The notes: generated from the sequence alone by a model not told the origin. DNA of 7,783 nt from ZC4RG29 sp036381475 (GCA_036381475.1 DASVCT010000311.1:1-7783), one strand, 5' to 3'. Counted from the stretch's first letter, positions 1 to 5,303 are shown. Translations and numbers: made by a program.

Positions 1-1
1 C

Positions 2-166
2 CTTGCCCATCACCAGGATCCCAAAGTACCCTGGATTCACCTGCCCAAGTATGTGAAAGATGGTCCGCCAAGGATCACCTTTCTAAGGAATTACATTCGG
101 TTGTGGAAGGGCCCGCAAATAACGCGGGAGCCCGCGCCTGAAGAAGGAGAAGCGGCCGAGATGTAA
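2..166 (+). CDS. Fatty acid desaturase-like protein, C-terminal fragment
   Basis: Only the last 54 codons are inside the window, ending at TAA 164-166; the gene begins to the left. The visible peptide opens with LAHHQDPKVPWIHLPKY. The single base before it is compatible with a preceding CAC (His) codon, which would complete the HxxHH third histidine box of membrane di-iron fatty acid desaturases. In that family a Pro-rich stretch of this type follows the box near the C-terminus. The tail is charged and acidic (EPAPEEGEAAEM), as expected of a cytosolic end. The family assignment is inference from one motif and its position. A related hydroxylase of the same membrane di-iron superfamily cannot be excluded. 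An unknown ORF follows in the same frame directly after the stop. Confidence 0.6.
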   Translation, partial: LAHHQDPKVPWIHLPKYVKDGPPRITFLRNYIRLWKGPQITREPAPEEGEAAEM

Positions 167-511
167 TTGCTGGAAAGAATAAATCCTGCCGGCGCCGTGT
201 ACGACGTCGCCCGCGGCGTGATCAAGAGCCCCGACGGCTGGGAAACAAACGTGTGGGGATATGCGGATGAAATGGGGGTATATATAAAACTGGGACAGGA
301 ATTCTTCCAGATCTTCGCTGAAGACAAAATTCTCTGGTTTGAAGCCTATGACGTCTCCAGCTACCGAACACATTTTCAGATCCCGGGACGAGCCGTATTC
401 ACGGCGGCGTTCACCGGATATCTTTTTTACCAACTTGGCGTCAACTGGGATTCGAAGCTGACCAAGTACGCGATTAATATGGGGAACGGGGATCTGCTTT
501 CACTTAATTAA
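167..511 (+). CDS. Hypothetical protein, possibly an N-terminally truncated gene
   Basis: The 114-residue frame starts at TTG 167, immediately after the TAA of the desaturase-like gene and in the same frame. There is no ATG until codon 32 or so. A purine-rich AGAAGGAGAA stretch lies about 17 nt upstream, too far for a typical ribosome site. The composition is protein-like: rich in Trp, Tyr and Phe, with segments such as WGYADEMGVYIKLGQEFFQI and a C-terminal YAINMGNGDLLSLN. The style recalls the C-terminal part of uncharacterised Cytophagales proteins in which a 'WG..DG..YI..G..FF' segment is followed by a terminal '[YF].[ILV][DN]..[TN]G....L' motif. That is an impression from memory, not a search result. 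No signal peptide is present; if the relatives are longer and exported, this copy has lost its N-terminus. No function is assigned. Confidence 0.5.
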   Translation: MLERINPAGAVYDVARGVIKSPDGWETNVWGYADEMGVYIKLGQEFFQIFAEDKILWFEAYDVSSYRTHFQIPGRAVFTAAFTGYLFYQLGVNWDSKLTKYAINMGNGDLLSLN

Positions 512-706
512 TGAGTGCCGCAAACCACGCCAGACTAGTTTTTCAAAAAGACAACGGCAGAAGGATTCCACTCTATTACTTTCCGACACTTTTTTCCGTT
601 CTGGCGGCTTCGCGGTCCATGAGTGAAAGGAATCCTGGGACACGGGCCTCAACCCAATAAAGGTTAGATGAAATACCCGGTCCCGGAGCTTGTCGTAGGG
701 CCATTT
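512..706. other. Convergent intergenic gap with a weak inverted repeat
   Basis: No coding frame is convincing here. The gap lies between the unknown ORF (+) and the EthD gene (-). It contains an imperfect inverted repeat: GGATTCC-ACTC at 563-573 against GAGT-GAAA-GGAATCC at 621-635. The arms match over 11 bp once a 4-nt insertion in the right arm is allowed. The enclosed 47 nt include a T-rich run and a small GCG-GCTT-CGC hairpin. It could act as a structured 3' region for both genes. There is no clean stem followed by a U-tract on either strand, so I do not call a terminator. Confidence 0.3.
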
Positions 707-1123
707 TCATTCTGCCTCTACTAGTTCACTAATAAAGATCACCGGCGCAATGTTCGTATAATTCAAAATGTCCGCGCGTATTGCCTCACGATTCGGTGCG
801 ATGGCCTCGTGATACTCGGCAATATTTTTTACGTAGAACGTTCCGATGGCTACATAGGGAAGGGGCTGATTCGGCATGCTGCTCGCAAGACCTTTTTCAA
901 TGGTGTACTTAACCAAATTTGATCCCAAAAACCCGGCAACCATGGGCATGTGCTTCGTTTTGTAGTAGTCCATGTCGAAATGCTTGCCCTCTCCATCGGG
1001 ATACATTACCGATACCTTGATTAATCCCTTTTCTTCAACATCGGGATCATACCCATAGCCCTGACCGACTGACGTAAAGCCTGCCACCAAAATCAAAAAC
1101 AGTAAAACGAGTTCGGATTTCAT
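707..1123 (-). CDS. Secreted EthD-family protein
   Basis: A 138-residue protein. Residues 1 to about 21 form a Sec-type signal peptide: one Lys, then a hydrophobic core LVLLFLILVAGF, with likely cleavage near SVGQ-G. The mature part from about residue 34 matches the EthD dimeric alpha/beta-barrel family: IKVSVMYPDGEGKHFDMDYY with TKHMPMV after it, then a C-terminal block with NREAIRADI and NYTNIAPVIFISEL. EthD is named after a protein of the Rhodococcus ethyl tert-butyl ether degradation cluster. Most members are about 100-residue cytosolic proteins of unknown chemistry, so the signal peptide is unusual. The start ATG at 1123 is the only one that keeps the complete signal peptide. The stop is TGA. 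Transcription probably starts around 1181-1184 from the TAATTTTG box at 1195-1188, giving a leader of about 60 nt. The gene diverges from the esterase gene and shares with it an 18-nt upstream element. Confidence 0.85.
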   Translation of the reverse strand: MKSELVLLFLILVAGFTSVGQGYGYDPDVEEKGLIKVSVMYPDGEGKHFDMDYYKTKHMPMVAGFLGSNLVKYTIEKGLASSMPNQPLPYVAIGTFYVKNIAEYHEAIAPNREAIRADILNYTNIAPVIFISELVEAE

Positions 1124-1159
1124 AACAAATCTTTAGGGGTTGATTAGAATTTAAGGATC

Positions 1160-1175
1160 CTGACGGATCAGTCAG
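1160..1175. repeat. Near-perfect palindrome in the EthD leader
   Basis: CTGACGGATCAGTCAG is a 16-nt dyad with only one pair of symmetric positions mismatched (CTGAC-n-GATC-n-GTCAG). It lies 37 nt upstream of the EthD ATG and downstream of the proposed -7 box, so it would fall in the transcribed leader. It could be a repressor-type operator or a small hairpin. No T-tract follows, so a terminator is unlikely. Confidence 0.3.
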
Positions 1176-1187
1176 GTTTGGAGTCCC

Positions 1188-1233
1188 CAAAATTACGCGC
1201 AAGCCCCCTACAATTGATTGTACAAAAGCGAAC
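1188..1233 (-). promoter_or_regulatory. Candidate promoter of the EthD gene
   Basis: Reading the minus strand, GTTCGCTTTTGTACAATC (1233 to 1216) is followed after 20 nt by TAATTTTG (1195 to 1188). The second box is an exact match to the Bacteroidota -7 consensus TAnnTTTG. The usual -33 TTTG is not at standard spacing; the TACAATC end of the 18-mer occupies that place, and the TTTTG inside it lies 27 nt from the -7 box. A small dyad, TTTGG-N5-CCAAA, overlaps the predicted start point (1177-1191). The box is sequence-visible; its use as a promoter is inferred. Confidence 0.5.
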
Positions 1234-1288
1234 TCCGAATTCTGCATTTCGGCCTGCATCCGGGTTGAAGCGAAAAACACACCGAATC

Positions 1289-1333
1289 GTTCGCTTTTCT
1301 ACAATTCTTTTCGGAGGCATAACCATACCATTG
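1289..1333 (+). promoter_or_regulatory. Candidate promoter of the esterase gene
   Basis: GTTCGCTTTTCTACAATT at 1289-1306 matches the EthD upstream element at 16 of 18 positions. It is followed after 19 nt by TACCATTG (1326-1333), one mismatch from TAnnTTTG. Transcription would start near 1338-1341 and leave a leader of roughly 100 nt before the ATG at 1438. The -7 box is imperfect, so confidence is lower than for the EthD and ThuA copies. Confidence 0.35.
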
Positions 1334-1437
1334 GAAGGTTGGACCTAAGAAAAAAATGAGTCCCCGATTAAACCCCGGATCGTCATTACCATCTAAGGCG
1401 CGCATAATGTGTATAACCCTGTGCGGGAGTTCCAACC

Positions 1438-2352
1438 ATGAAAAACCTTCTGATTAAATGCTTCCTGCTGCTGCCGGCCGTCGTCCTGATTAATTGTGAC
1501 GACAACAGTTCAGCACAACCTTACCGCATTGAGTCCACGCTGGAGGTTGACAGTCGTATGAGAAACTATGTACTCGTGCTGCCGCCCACGTATTACAACA
1601 GTTCGGAAGATCTCCCGCTCGTCATCGCTTTACATGGGGGCGGTGGAAGCGCAAGGCAGATGGAACGAATGTATGGCCTGAATGAAAAGGCCGCATCCGC
1701 CGGCTTTATTCTCATCTACCCCGAGGGAATACGGGGCGACGGACCCCTGGGCGCCCGTACCTGGAATGCAGGGCGCTGCTGTGAAGATGCCATGGAGAAT
1801 GACGTGGATGACGTTGAATTTATCAGCGTGTTGATTGATCGCATCGTCGCCGATTTTCGCGTGGACAGCAAGCGGGTGTACGTCACCGGGATGTCCAACG
1901 GCGGCATGATGGCCTATCGCCTCGCCTGTGAGCTGTCGCACAAGATTGCCGCCATAGCCCCCGTAAGCGCAACCCTGATGGCAAATACATGTAAACCCGA
2001 ACGGGCTGTGCCGGTACTTCACATACATTCGTTACTCGACACGAAAGTTCCCTATGAAGGCGGGACGGGCATCAGGGATTACGACTTCACTCCTGTGGAT
2101 TCAGTATTAAGGATTATGGCCGATCTCGCGAAATGCGGCAACACACCCCAACGGATCGGCGACGGTAAGGTTATTATAACGCGATGGACGGACTGCACCG
2201 ATGGCGTGACGATAGAAAGTCATGTAACACACGACGGCGGCCACTCATGGCCCGGCGCAAAGGACCATCCCGCGTGGGCCGACATGCCGTCGGCTTACGT
2301 CAATGCAAATGATCTGATGTGGGAATTCTTTCAGCGTTTTCGATTACCATGA
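1438..2352 (+). CDS. Lipoprotein esterase, LpqC / PHB-depolymerase-like family
   Basis: A 304-residue alpha/beta-hydrolase of the Esterase_PHB / CE1-like group (polyhydroxybutyrate depolymerases, feruloyl and acetylxylan esterases). Residues 1-19 form a lipoprotein signal with Cys20 in LINC-DDNSS; the Asn at -1 is atypical for a lipobox. Visible catalytic features are the oxyanion loop HGGGG (66-70), nucleophile Ser153 in GMSNGG, probable acid Asp201 in LLDTKVPY, and His269 in HDGGHSWPG. The stretch RCCEDAMENDVDDVEF (113-128) matches the conserved Cys plus VDDV block of the family. Cys233 and Cys253 could form a disulphide. It likely cleaves ester bonds on the outside of the inner membrane or on the cell surface. 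The sequence does not say whether the substrate is a polyester, a feruloylated polysaccharide or a small ester. ATG 1438 is preceded by GGGAG. The length is normal for a single-domain member. It diverges from the EthD gene. Confidence 0.9.
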   Translation: MKNLLIKCFLLLPAVVLINCDDNSSAQPYRIESTLEVDSRMRNYVLVLPPTYYNSSEDLPLVIALHGGGGSARQMERMYGLNEKAASAGFILIYPEGIRGDGPLGARTWNAGRCCEDAMENDVDDVEFISVLIDRIVADFRVDSKRVYVTGMSNGGMMAYRLACELSHKIAAIAPVSATLMANTCKPERAVPVLHIHSLLDTKVPYEGGTGIRDYDFTPVDSVLRIMADLAKCGNTPQRIGDGKVIITRWTDCTDGVTIESHVTHDGGHSWPGAKDHPAWADMPSAYVNANDLMWEFFQRFRLP

Positions 2353-2380
2353 GCGGGGAGGGTGAGTGCGACTGTAAAGT

Positions 2381-2405
2381 TTTGATCGGTGCATAAAATT
2401 ATTTG
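2381..2405 (+). promoter_or_regulatory. Weak promoter candidate of the LTxxQ protein gene
   Basis: TTTG at 2381-2384 and a TATTTG box at 2400-2405 resemble the Bacteroidota -33/-7 pair. However, the spacer is only 15 nt and the -7 box lacks the two spacer bases of TAnnTTTG. A start near 2412 would give a leader of about 45 nt. It does not carry the 18-nt element found upstream of the EthD, esterase and ThuA genes. Confidence 0.25.
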
Positions 2406-2456
2406 GCGGCACAGCGAACAAAAAAGATAACTGAGTACATAAACAAACAAATAGAG

Positions 2457-2837
2457 ATGAAACGGATAGTGATGATTGCTTTCACAGTGATTGCAGCGTA
2501 CGGCGGAGCTTACAGTCAATCCCGAATGACCCAAGAAGACAAAGAAGAGGCCGTAGCCCGGTATCGGGAATACCTGGAAAAACTCAATCTCACGGAGGAA
2601 CAAAAACCAAAGGTAGAGGAGATCAACATGACCTACTTTGAAGGGCTTTCCAAACTTCGAGCATCCAATGGATCACGAATGGAAAAATACCGCACGTTCC
2701 GGGAACTCCGTTCTACCCGAGACAAGGAAATGAAGAACGTCCTGACAGAAGAACAATATGCGATTTATAAAGAGCACCAGAAGGAACAAAAAGAGGAGTT
2801 TAGGGAACGGAGACGAAGCGGACGGATTCGCGGGTAA
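2457..2837 (+). CDS. Exported small Spy/CpxP-like LTxxQ protein
   Basis: A 126-residue protein starting at ATG 2457. An upstream in-frame TTG at 2403 would add 18 polar residues in front of the signal peptide and overlap the likely promoter, so it is not used. Residues 1-20 (MKRIVMIAFTVIAAYGGAYS) form a Sec signal peptide, cleaved before Gln21. The mature part is almost all charged alpha-helix. It has two LTEEQ motifs, at 45-49 (after EKLN) and 96-100 (NVLTEEQYAIY), the hallmark of the LTxxQ/Spy-CpxP fold. The C-terminus is strongly basic (RERRRSGRIRG). In proteobacteria, Spy is a periplasmic chaperone and CpxP a feedback regulator of envelope stress. Bacteroidota members are mostly uncharacterised, so only an envelope location and possible chaperone or metal-stress role can be inferred. 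It is convergent with the ThuA gene. Confidence 0.8.
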   Translation: MKRIVMIAFTVIAAYGGAYSQSRMTQEDKEEAVARYREYLEKLNLTEEQKPKVEEINMTYFEGLSKLRASNGSRMEKYRTFRELRSTRDKEMKNVLTEEQYAIYKEHQKEQKEEFRERRRSGRIRG

Positions 2838-2845
2838 CAGAGGTA

Positions 2846-2912
2846 GACGCAGATGCGGATGCAGACGCAAGTCCTTCGAGTCGGGGGCCCTGCATCTGCG
2901 TCTGCATCTGCA
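2846..2912. repeat. Long hairpin of tandem hexamers between convergent genes
   Basis: The left arm is four exact-length units of GAYGCR (2846-2869). The right arm (2891-2912) is the complement of about three and a half such units. Over 22 nt (2848-2869 against 2891-2912) the arms form 18 Watson-Crick and 2 G-U pairs with 2 mismatches, around a 21-nt loop with a GGGGGCCC run. It begins 8 nt after the stop of the LTxxQ gene and ends 33 nt before the stop of the ThuA gene, so it would be at the 3' end of both transcripts. No U-tract follows on either strand. It may stabilise or delimit both mRNAs as a bidirectional structure. Confidence 0.7.
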
Positions 2913-2945
2913 ACTAACGCATAGTCAATTTTCACTTCTCACTTT

Positions 2946-4376
2946 CTACTTCTTATACACTTCCACCTCGAACAACGAATACCCCCACCTTCCCTCAGCA
3001 CGTGATGTCGCGAGAATTCTAACGTAACGCATCGGCGTGGGATCAAAGTTCAGCTCGTCGGTTTCGCCATCGCCATCCGACACCGTCTTGATCGTGTTCC
3101 AGTTTCTACCATCTTCCGACGCCTGTATGTCATACTCCGCGGCATAGGCTCCTTCCCACGAAAGGACAAGCTTCCCAACTGAATAAACTTTTTGAAGATC
3201 GATGGTCACCCATGCTGTATCGACTGCCGCGCTGGACCAGCGCGTGGAAGGGTCATCGTCGATGACGTTGGTCGCATAAAACATCGCACTTTCATTCTCG
3301 CTGGAGGAAATAGTGGCCGTATTCCCGTGGTACGCGGCAATGTTGCCCGTGCCGTCCTGCACCACCTCAATCCGGTATGTTTTCGTTGACGAAAGACCAT
3401 TCTTTTCCGTGGCCTTCACATCAAACGTGCCGTGACCGGCCTTCCCCGTCAATCGTAGCGTCACCTTTCCGGAAGGCGTCGTTTCCGCGACGAACACCCC
3501 GCGATTGGAATTGCCTGTTATCTCGAACCGGATGTCGGAGTCCTCCAGGTGTGTGGCCGCCGTCAGCGACATAAAATTTTCATAGGTCAACTGCCGCGTT
3601 GACACCTTCCGCGGTTGCGCCCCATATATTAAAGGCATTCCCGTCAGCCATTGTACACCATGGCGAAGTAAAGCCTGATATCCCGGGTTGTCTTTGGCTT
3701 CTTCGTCGTGACCCAGCGTCAGGCTCATGACTTTCCCGCGACCCACAGGATGCCACCACATGACCGGATGATTTTCGGCTCTCGCAATCACGTGGAAATC
3801 GCGTGTGTTGGGTTGGAAATAATACAACTCGTCTTTCGTGACAAAATCATCTGTTGCGAGCGAAACCGGGTGCTCTGCTTCGTCCTTTCTGAACGGATAG
3901 GTATATCCCCAGAATTCCATGTTGGTGGTTGACACCCTGAAACGCTCCGGCACCGTAGCGGGCCCGCCAATGAATATTCCTCCGATAAATTCTTCGTATC
4001 GGTCCCAGTTCAAAAGACTGAGAATACCGCAATGCAATGTGAGGTATGCCTTCCCCTGGGATACGAACTCATACAACGCGTTCAGTTGCTCCTCAGTTGG
4101 GGTAAGAAACATGGAATTGCTAATGACCAGATCATAAGCGGCAAGGCGATCAGGGTTCAGGACATTTAGGTTTTCCGACACTTCTACGGTCGCAATCCCC
4201 TGGAGTATTTGTTTCACCTTGTCGTTTTGAAATTCATGGATCCAGGGTGGATACTCCTTTTTATAAGTCGGCACATTGCCATTCCCTGTGATAATTAACG
4301 CGCGGGGAAGTTGAGTCTGAGCAATAGCCGACACTATGGTAACGGCTGCCATCAGCAATAAAAGTGATTTTCTCAT
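2946..4376 (-). CDS. Secreted ThuA-domain protein with C-terminal F5/8C domain
   Basis: A 476-residue protein. The signal peptide spans residues 1-19 (cleavage SAIA-Q). A ThuA domain (about 24-245, class I glutamine-amidotransferase-like fold) shows YDLVISNS, GKAYLTLHCGILSLLNW (109-124), YEEFIGGIFIGGP, AEHPV, DELYYF, VMWWHPVGRGKV and LGHDEE, ending at GVQWLTG. Residues about 255-340 form a beta-rich, Ig- or cadherin-like linker ending in TKTYRIEV. Residues about 345-475 are an F5/8 type C (discoidin, CBM32-like) domain: DDDPSTRWSS, WVTIDL, VGKLVLSWEGAYAAEYDIQA, RYVRIL and GYSLFEVEVY. ThuA proteins are linked to trehalose and keto-sugar metabolism in rhizobia, but the reaction of exported versions is unsettled. 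The C-terminal domain suggests glycan binding outside the cytoplasm. The gene lies 66 bp downstream of the AraC gene with its own -7 box between. Confidence 0.85.
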   Translation of the reverse strand: MRKSLLLLMAAVTIVSAIAQTQLPRALIITGNGNVPTYKKEYPPWIHEFQNDKVKQILQGIATVEVSENLNVLNPDRLAAYDLVISNSMFLTPTEEQLNALYEFVSQGKAYLTLHCGILSLLNWDRYEEFIGGIFIGGPATVPERFRVSTTNMEFWGYTYPFRKDEAEHPVSLATDDFVTKDELYYFQPNTRDFHVIARAENHPVMWWHPVGRGKVMSLTLGHDEEAKDNPGYQALLRHGVQWLTGMPLIYGAQPRKVSTRQLTYENFMSLTAATHLEDSDIRFEITGNSNRGVFVAETTPSGKVTLRLTGKAGHGTFDVKATEKNGLSSTKTYRIEVVQDGTGNIAAYHGNTATISSSENESAMFYATNVIDDDPSTRWSSAAVDTAWVTIDLQKVYSVGKLVLSWEGAYAAEYDIQASEDGRNWNTIKTVSDGDGETDELNFDPTPMRYVRILATSRAEGRWGYSLFEVEVYKK

Positions 4377-4380
4377 AACA

Positions 4381-4398
4381 CCCCTTTTTTCAAAGGGG
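4381..4398 (-). repeat. Perfect dyad with GAAA loop just upstream of the ThuA start
   Basis: On the minus strand this reads CCCCTTT-GAAA-AAAGGGG, a perfect 7-bp stem with a GNRA-type tetraloop. It ends 4 nt before the ThuA ATG and begins directly after the TAATTTTG box. Transcripts reading through from the AraC gene would carry the whole hairpin over the ribosome-binding region. Transcripts starting at the local promoter would begin inside it and lack the 5' arm. It could instead be a DNA operator at the start point. No U-tract follows, so it is not a standard terminator. Confidence 0.6.
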
Positions 4399-4443
4399 CA
4401 AAATTATGCGTTCACACAGGCTCGCGATTGTATCAAAACGAAC
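4399..4443 (-). promoter_or_regulatory. Candidate promoter of the ThuA gene
   Basis: On the minus strand GTTCGTTTTGATACAATC (4443 to 4426) is followed after 19 nt by TAATTTTG (4406 to 4399), the same exact TAnnTTTG box as upstream of EthD. The 18-mer matches the EthD copy at 15 of 18 positions without gaps. It begins at the last base of the AraC stop codon. A start near 4392-4395 would give a leader of under 20 nt. This supports ThuA being transcribed separately from the AraC gene, at least in part. Confidence 0.5.
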
Positions 4444-5246
4444 TAATCGGCAGCGACGAATAGCCGATTTATGGGTAATCTCTCCGCACTAAACGACGAA
4501 GGGAGCATTCCGGTAAACGCTTTGAACTCCCGGATAAAGTGCGACTGGTCGAAAAAGTTGTACTCGTAGGCCAGTGACGTAAGATTGGCTACTCCACCCC
4601 GGCTTAAACGCTGCAATGCTTTCTGAAATCGTAGTACTCTTAAGAACCGGGCCTGGCTAAACCCGACGTTCGTCAGGAAAGCCTTTTGCAAATATCGTTG
4701 TGAAACATTCAGTACAGTTGCCAGGCGGTTGAGATCCTGCCCCCCCTGATGTTGGTATAAGTAACCCACTGCTGCTTCCGTCAATTTGTGAATGGGCCTT
4801 TCTTTGTTTCGTTCGAGCGCGCGCAACAGGAAGTCGTCTGCAAGGCTGGGTAGTTCGTTCACGCGGTTATCGTACATACAATTGCCGACGACATGCGCGA
4901 ATGTCCCGGGAAACAGGTCATCCCATGGCACCACACGATCCGTGAGTTCATGCACGGGGACGTTCAGGAAAGAAGAAAAGGAATGGGGATAAAACCAAAT
5001 GCCAAAGCTCTGGCCTTTGCCAACAATTTTCAATGTACGCGGCTTGAGGATCTGGCCGATAACTTTTGCCCAGTTCTCCTTCGTGCCGTCTTTGTAGAAG
5101 TCCCACCCCACGCTAAACACGGCTTCAATACACCCATCGGCAAAGTAGGTATCTTCGACGACGATGTCGTCCGAATTTTCGAGGTAGTAGTAGCACTTTA
5201 CATGGTTGGCGAGCCGGGCGGATGGCTTGAAGGTTTTGACGACCAT
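4443..5246 (-). CDS. AraC-family transcriptional regulator
   Basis: A 267-residue protein with a C-terminal AraC/XylS DNA-binding domain at about 152-255. The first helix-turn-helix is at about 170-192 (DLNRLATVLNVSQRYLQKAF) and the second at about 221-245 (NLTSLAYEYNFFDQSHFIRE). The signature tail FKAFTGMLPSSF is intact. The N-terminal 140 residues resemble the DUF6597-type sensor domain seen in many Bacteroidota AraC proteins: FKPSARLANHVKCYYYLE, then FADGCIEAVFSVG and a GIWFYPHSFSSFLNVPVHEL segment. Its ligand is unknown. It acts in the cytoplasm as a DNA-binding regulator, and most family members activate. It is codirectional with the ThuA gene and divergent from the membrane-protein gene, both natural target candidates. 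A weak copy of the shared upstream element lies in its own upstream region. Confidence 0.9.
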   Translation of the reverse strand: MVVKTFKPSARLANHVKCYYYLENSDDIVVEDTYFADGCIEAVFSVGWDFYKDGTKENWAKVIGQILKPRTLKIVGKGQSFGIWFYPHSFSSFLNVPVHELTDRVVPWDDLFPGTFAHVVGNCMYDNRVNELPSLADDFLLRALERNKERPIHKLTEAAVGYLYQHQGGQDLNRLATVLNVSQRYLQKAFLTNVGFSQARFLRVLRFQKALQRLSRGGVANLTSLAYEYNFFDQSHFIREFKAFTGMLPSSFSAERLPINRLFVAAD

Positions 5247-5284
5247 GGCTGCAATTTAAATAATGCTGAAGAGGGATTGCTTGT

Positions 5285-5303
5285 GATTATATCTTAAACG
5301 AAA
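5285..5303 (-). promoter_or_regulatory. Weak copy of the shared upstream element before the AraC gene
   Basis: On the minus strand TTTCGTTTAAGATATAATC resembles the ThuA copy once a 1-nt insertion is allowed: TTCGTTT, GATA and AATC are shared. The following -7 candidate is poor: TATTTAAATTG begins about 22 nt further and lacks one T of TAnnTTTG. It lies about 40 nt upstream of the AraC start codon. If real, it would fit autoregulation; it may be chance in an AT-rich leader. Confidence 0.2.

Larger units (their letters stand above)
1124..1437. other. Divergent intergenic regulatory region (EthD / esterase)
   Basis: This 314-bp stretch holds no believable gene. It contains two outward-facing promoter candidates sharing an 18-nt element in inverted orientation (1216-1233 and 1289-1306), each followed at 19-20 nt by a TAnnTTTG-like box (1195-1188 on minus, 1326-1333 on plus). 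It also holds a 14-nt dyad, TACAAT-TG-ATTGTA, at 1209-1222 and a 16-nt near-palindrome at 1160-1175. From about 1335 to 1437, upstream of the esterase start, I see nothing else recognisable. Confidence 0.5.

Noticed and set aside
83..433. Minus-strand frame of 116 codons opposite the desaturase end and the unknown ORF
   Set aside because: It covers both plus-strand frames antisense, has no recognisable domain and its composition is that of a shadow; the plus-strand desaturase end is better supported.
541..550. TTTTTCAAAAA-like mini dyad at the start of the 512-706 gap
   Set aside because: Pure A/T pairing over five bases is too weak and too common to count as a structure.
1208..1435. Minus-strand frames in the EthD/esterase intergenic region (1047-1280 and 1208-1435)
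   Set aside because: No domain, no protein-like pattern, and they overlap the candidate promoters and the EthD gene start.
2846..2912. The hexamer repeats as a CRISPR array or mobile-element end
   Set aside because: Units are contiguous with no spacers, there is no transposase nearby and no target-site duplication is visible.
2758..3027. Plus-strand frame running through the hexamer repeats
   Set aside because: It is an out-of-frame extension across the LTxxQ gene end, the hairpin and the ThuA 3' end; the hexamers simply contain no stop.
4381..4398. The GAAA-loop dyad as a rho-independent terminator of the AraC gene
   Set aside because: No U-tract follows (the next bases are TGTT and the ThuA ATG), and it sits against a start codon and a -7 box.
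4893..5297. Plus-strand frame of 134 codons antisense to the AraC gene
   Set aside because: The AraC frame has a complete, recognisable DNA-binding domain; the antisense frame is a mirror of it with no family features.
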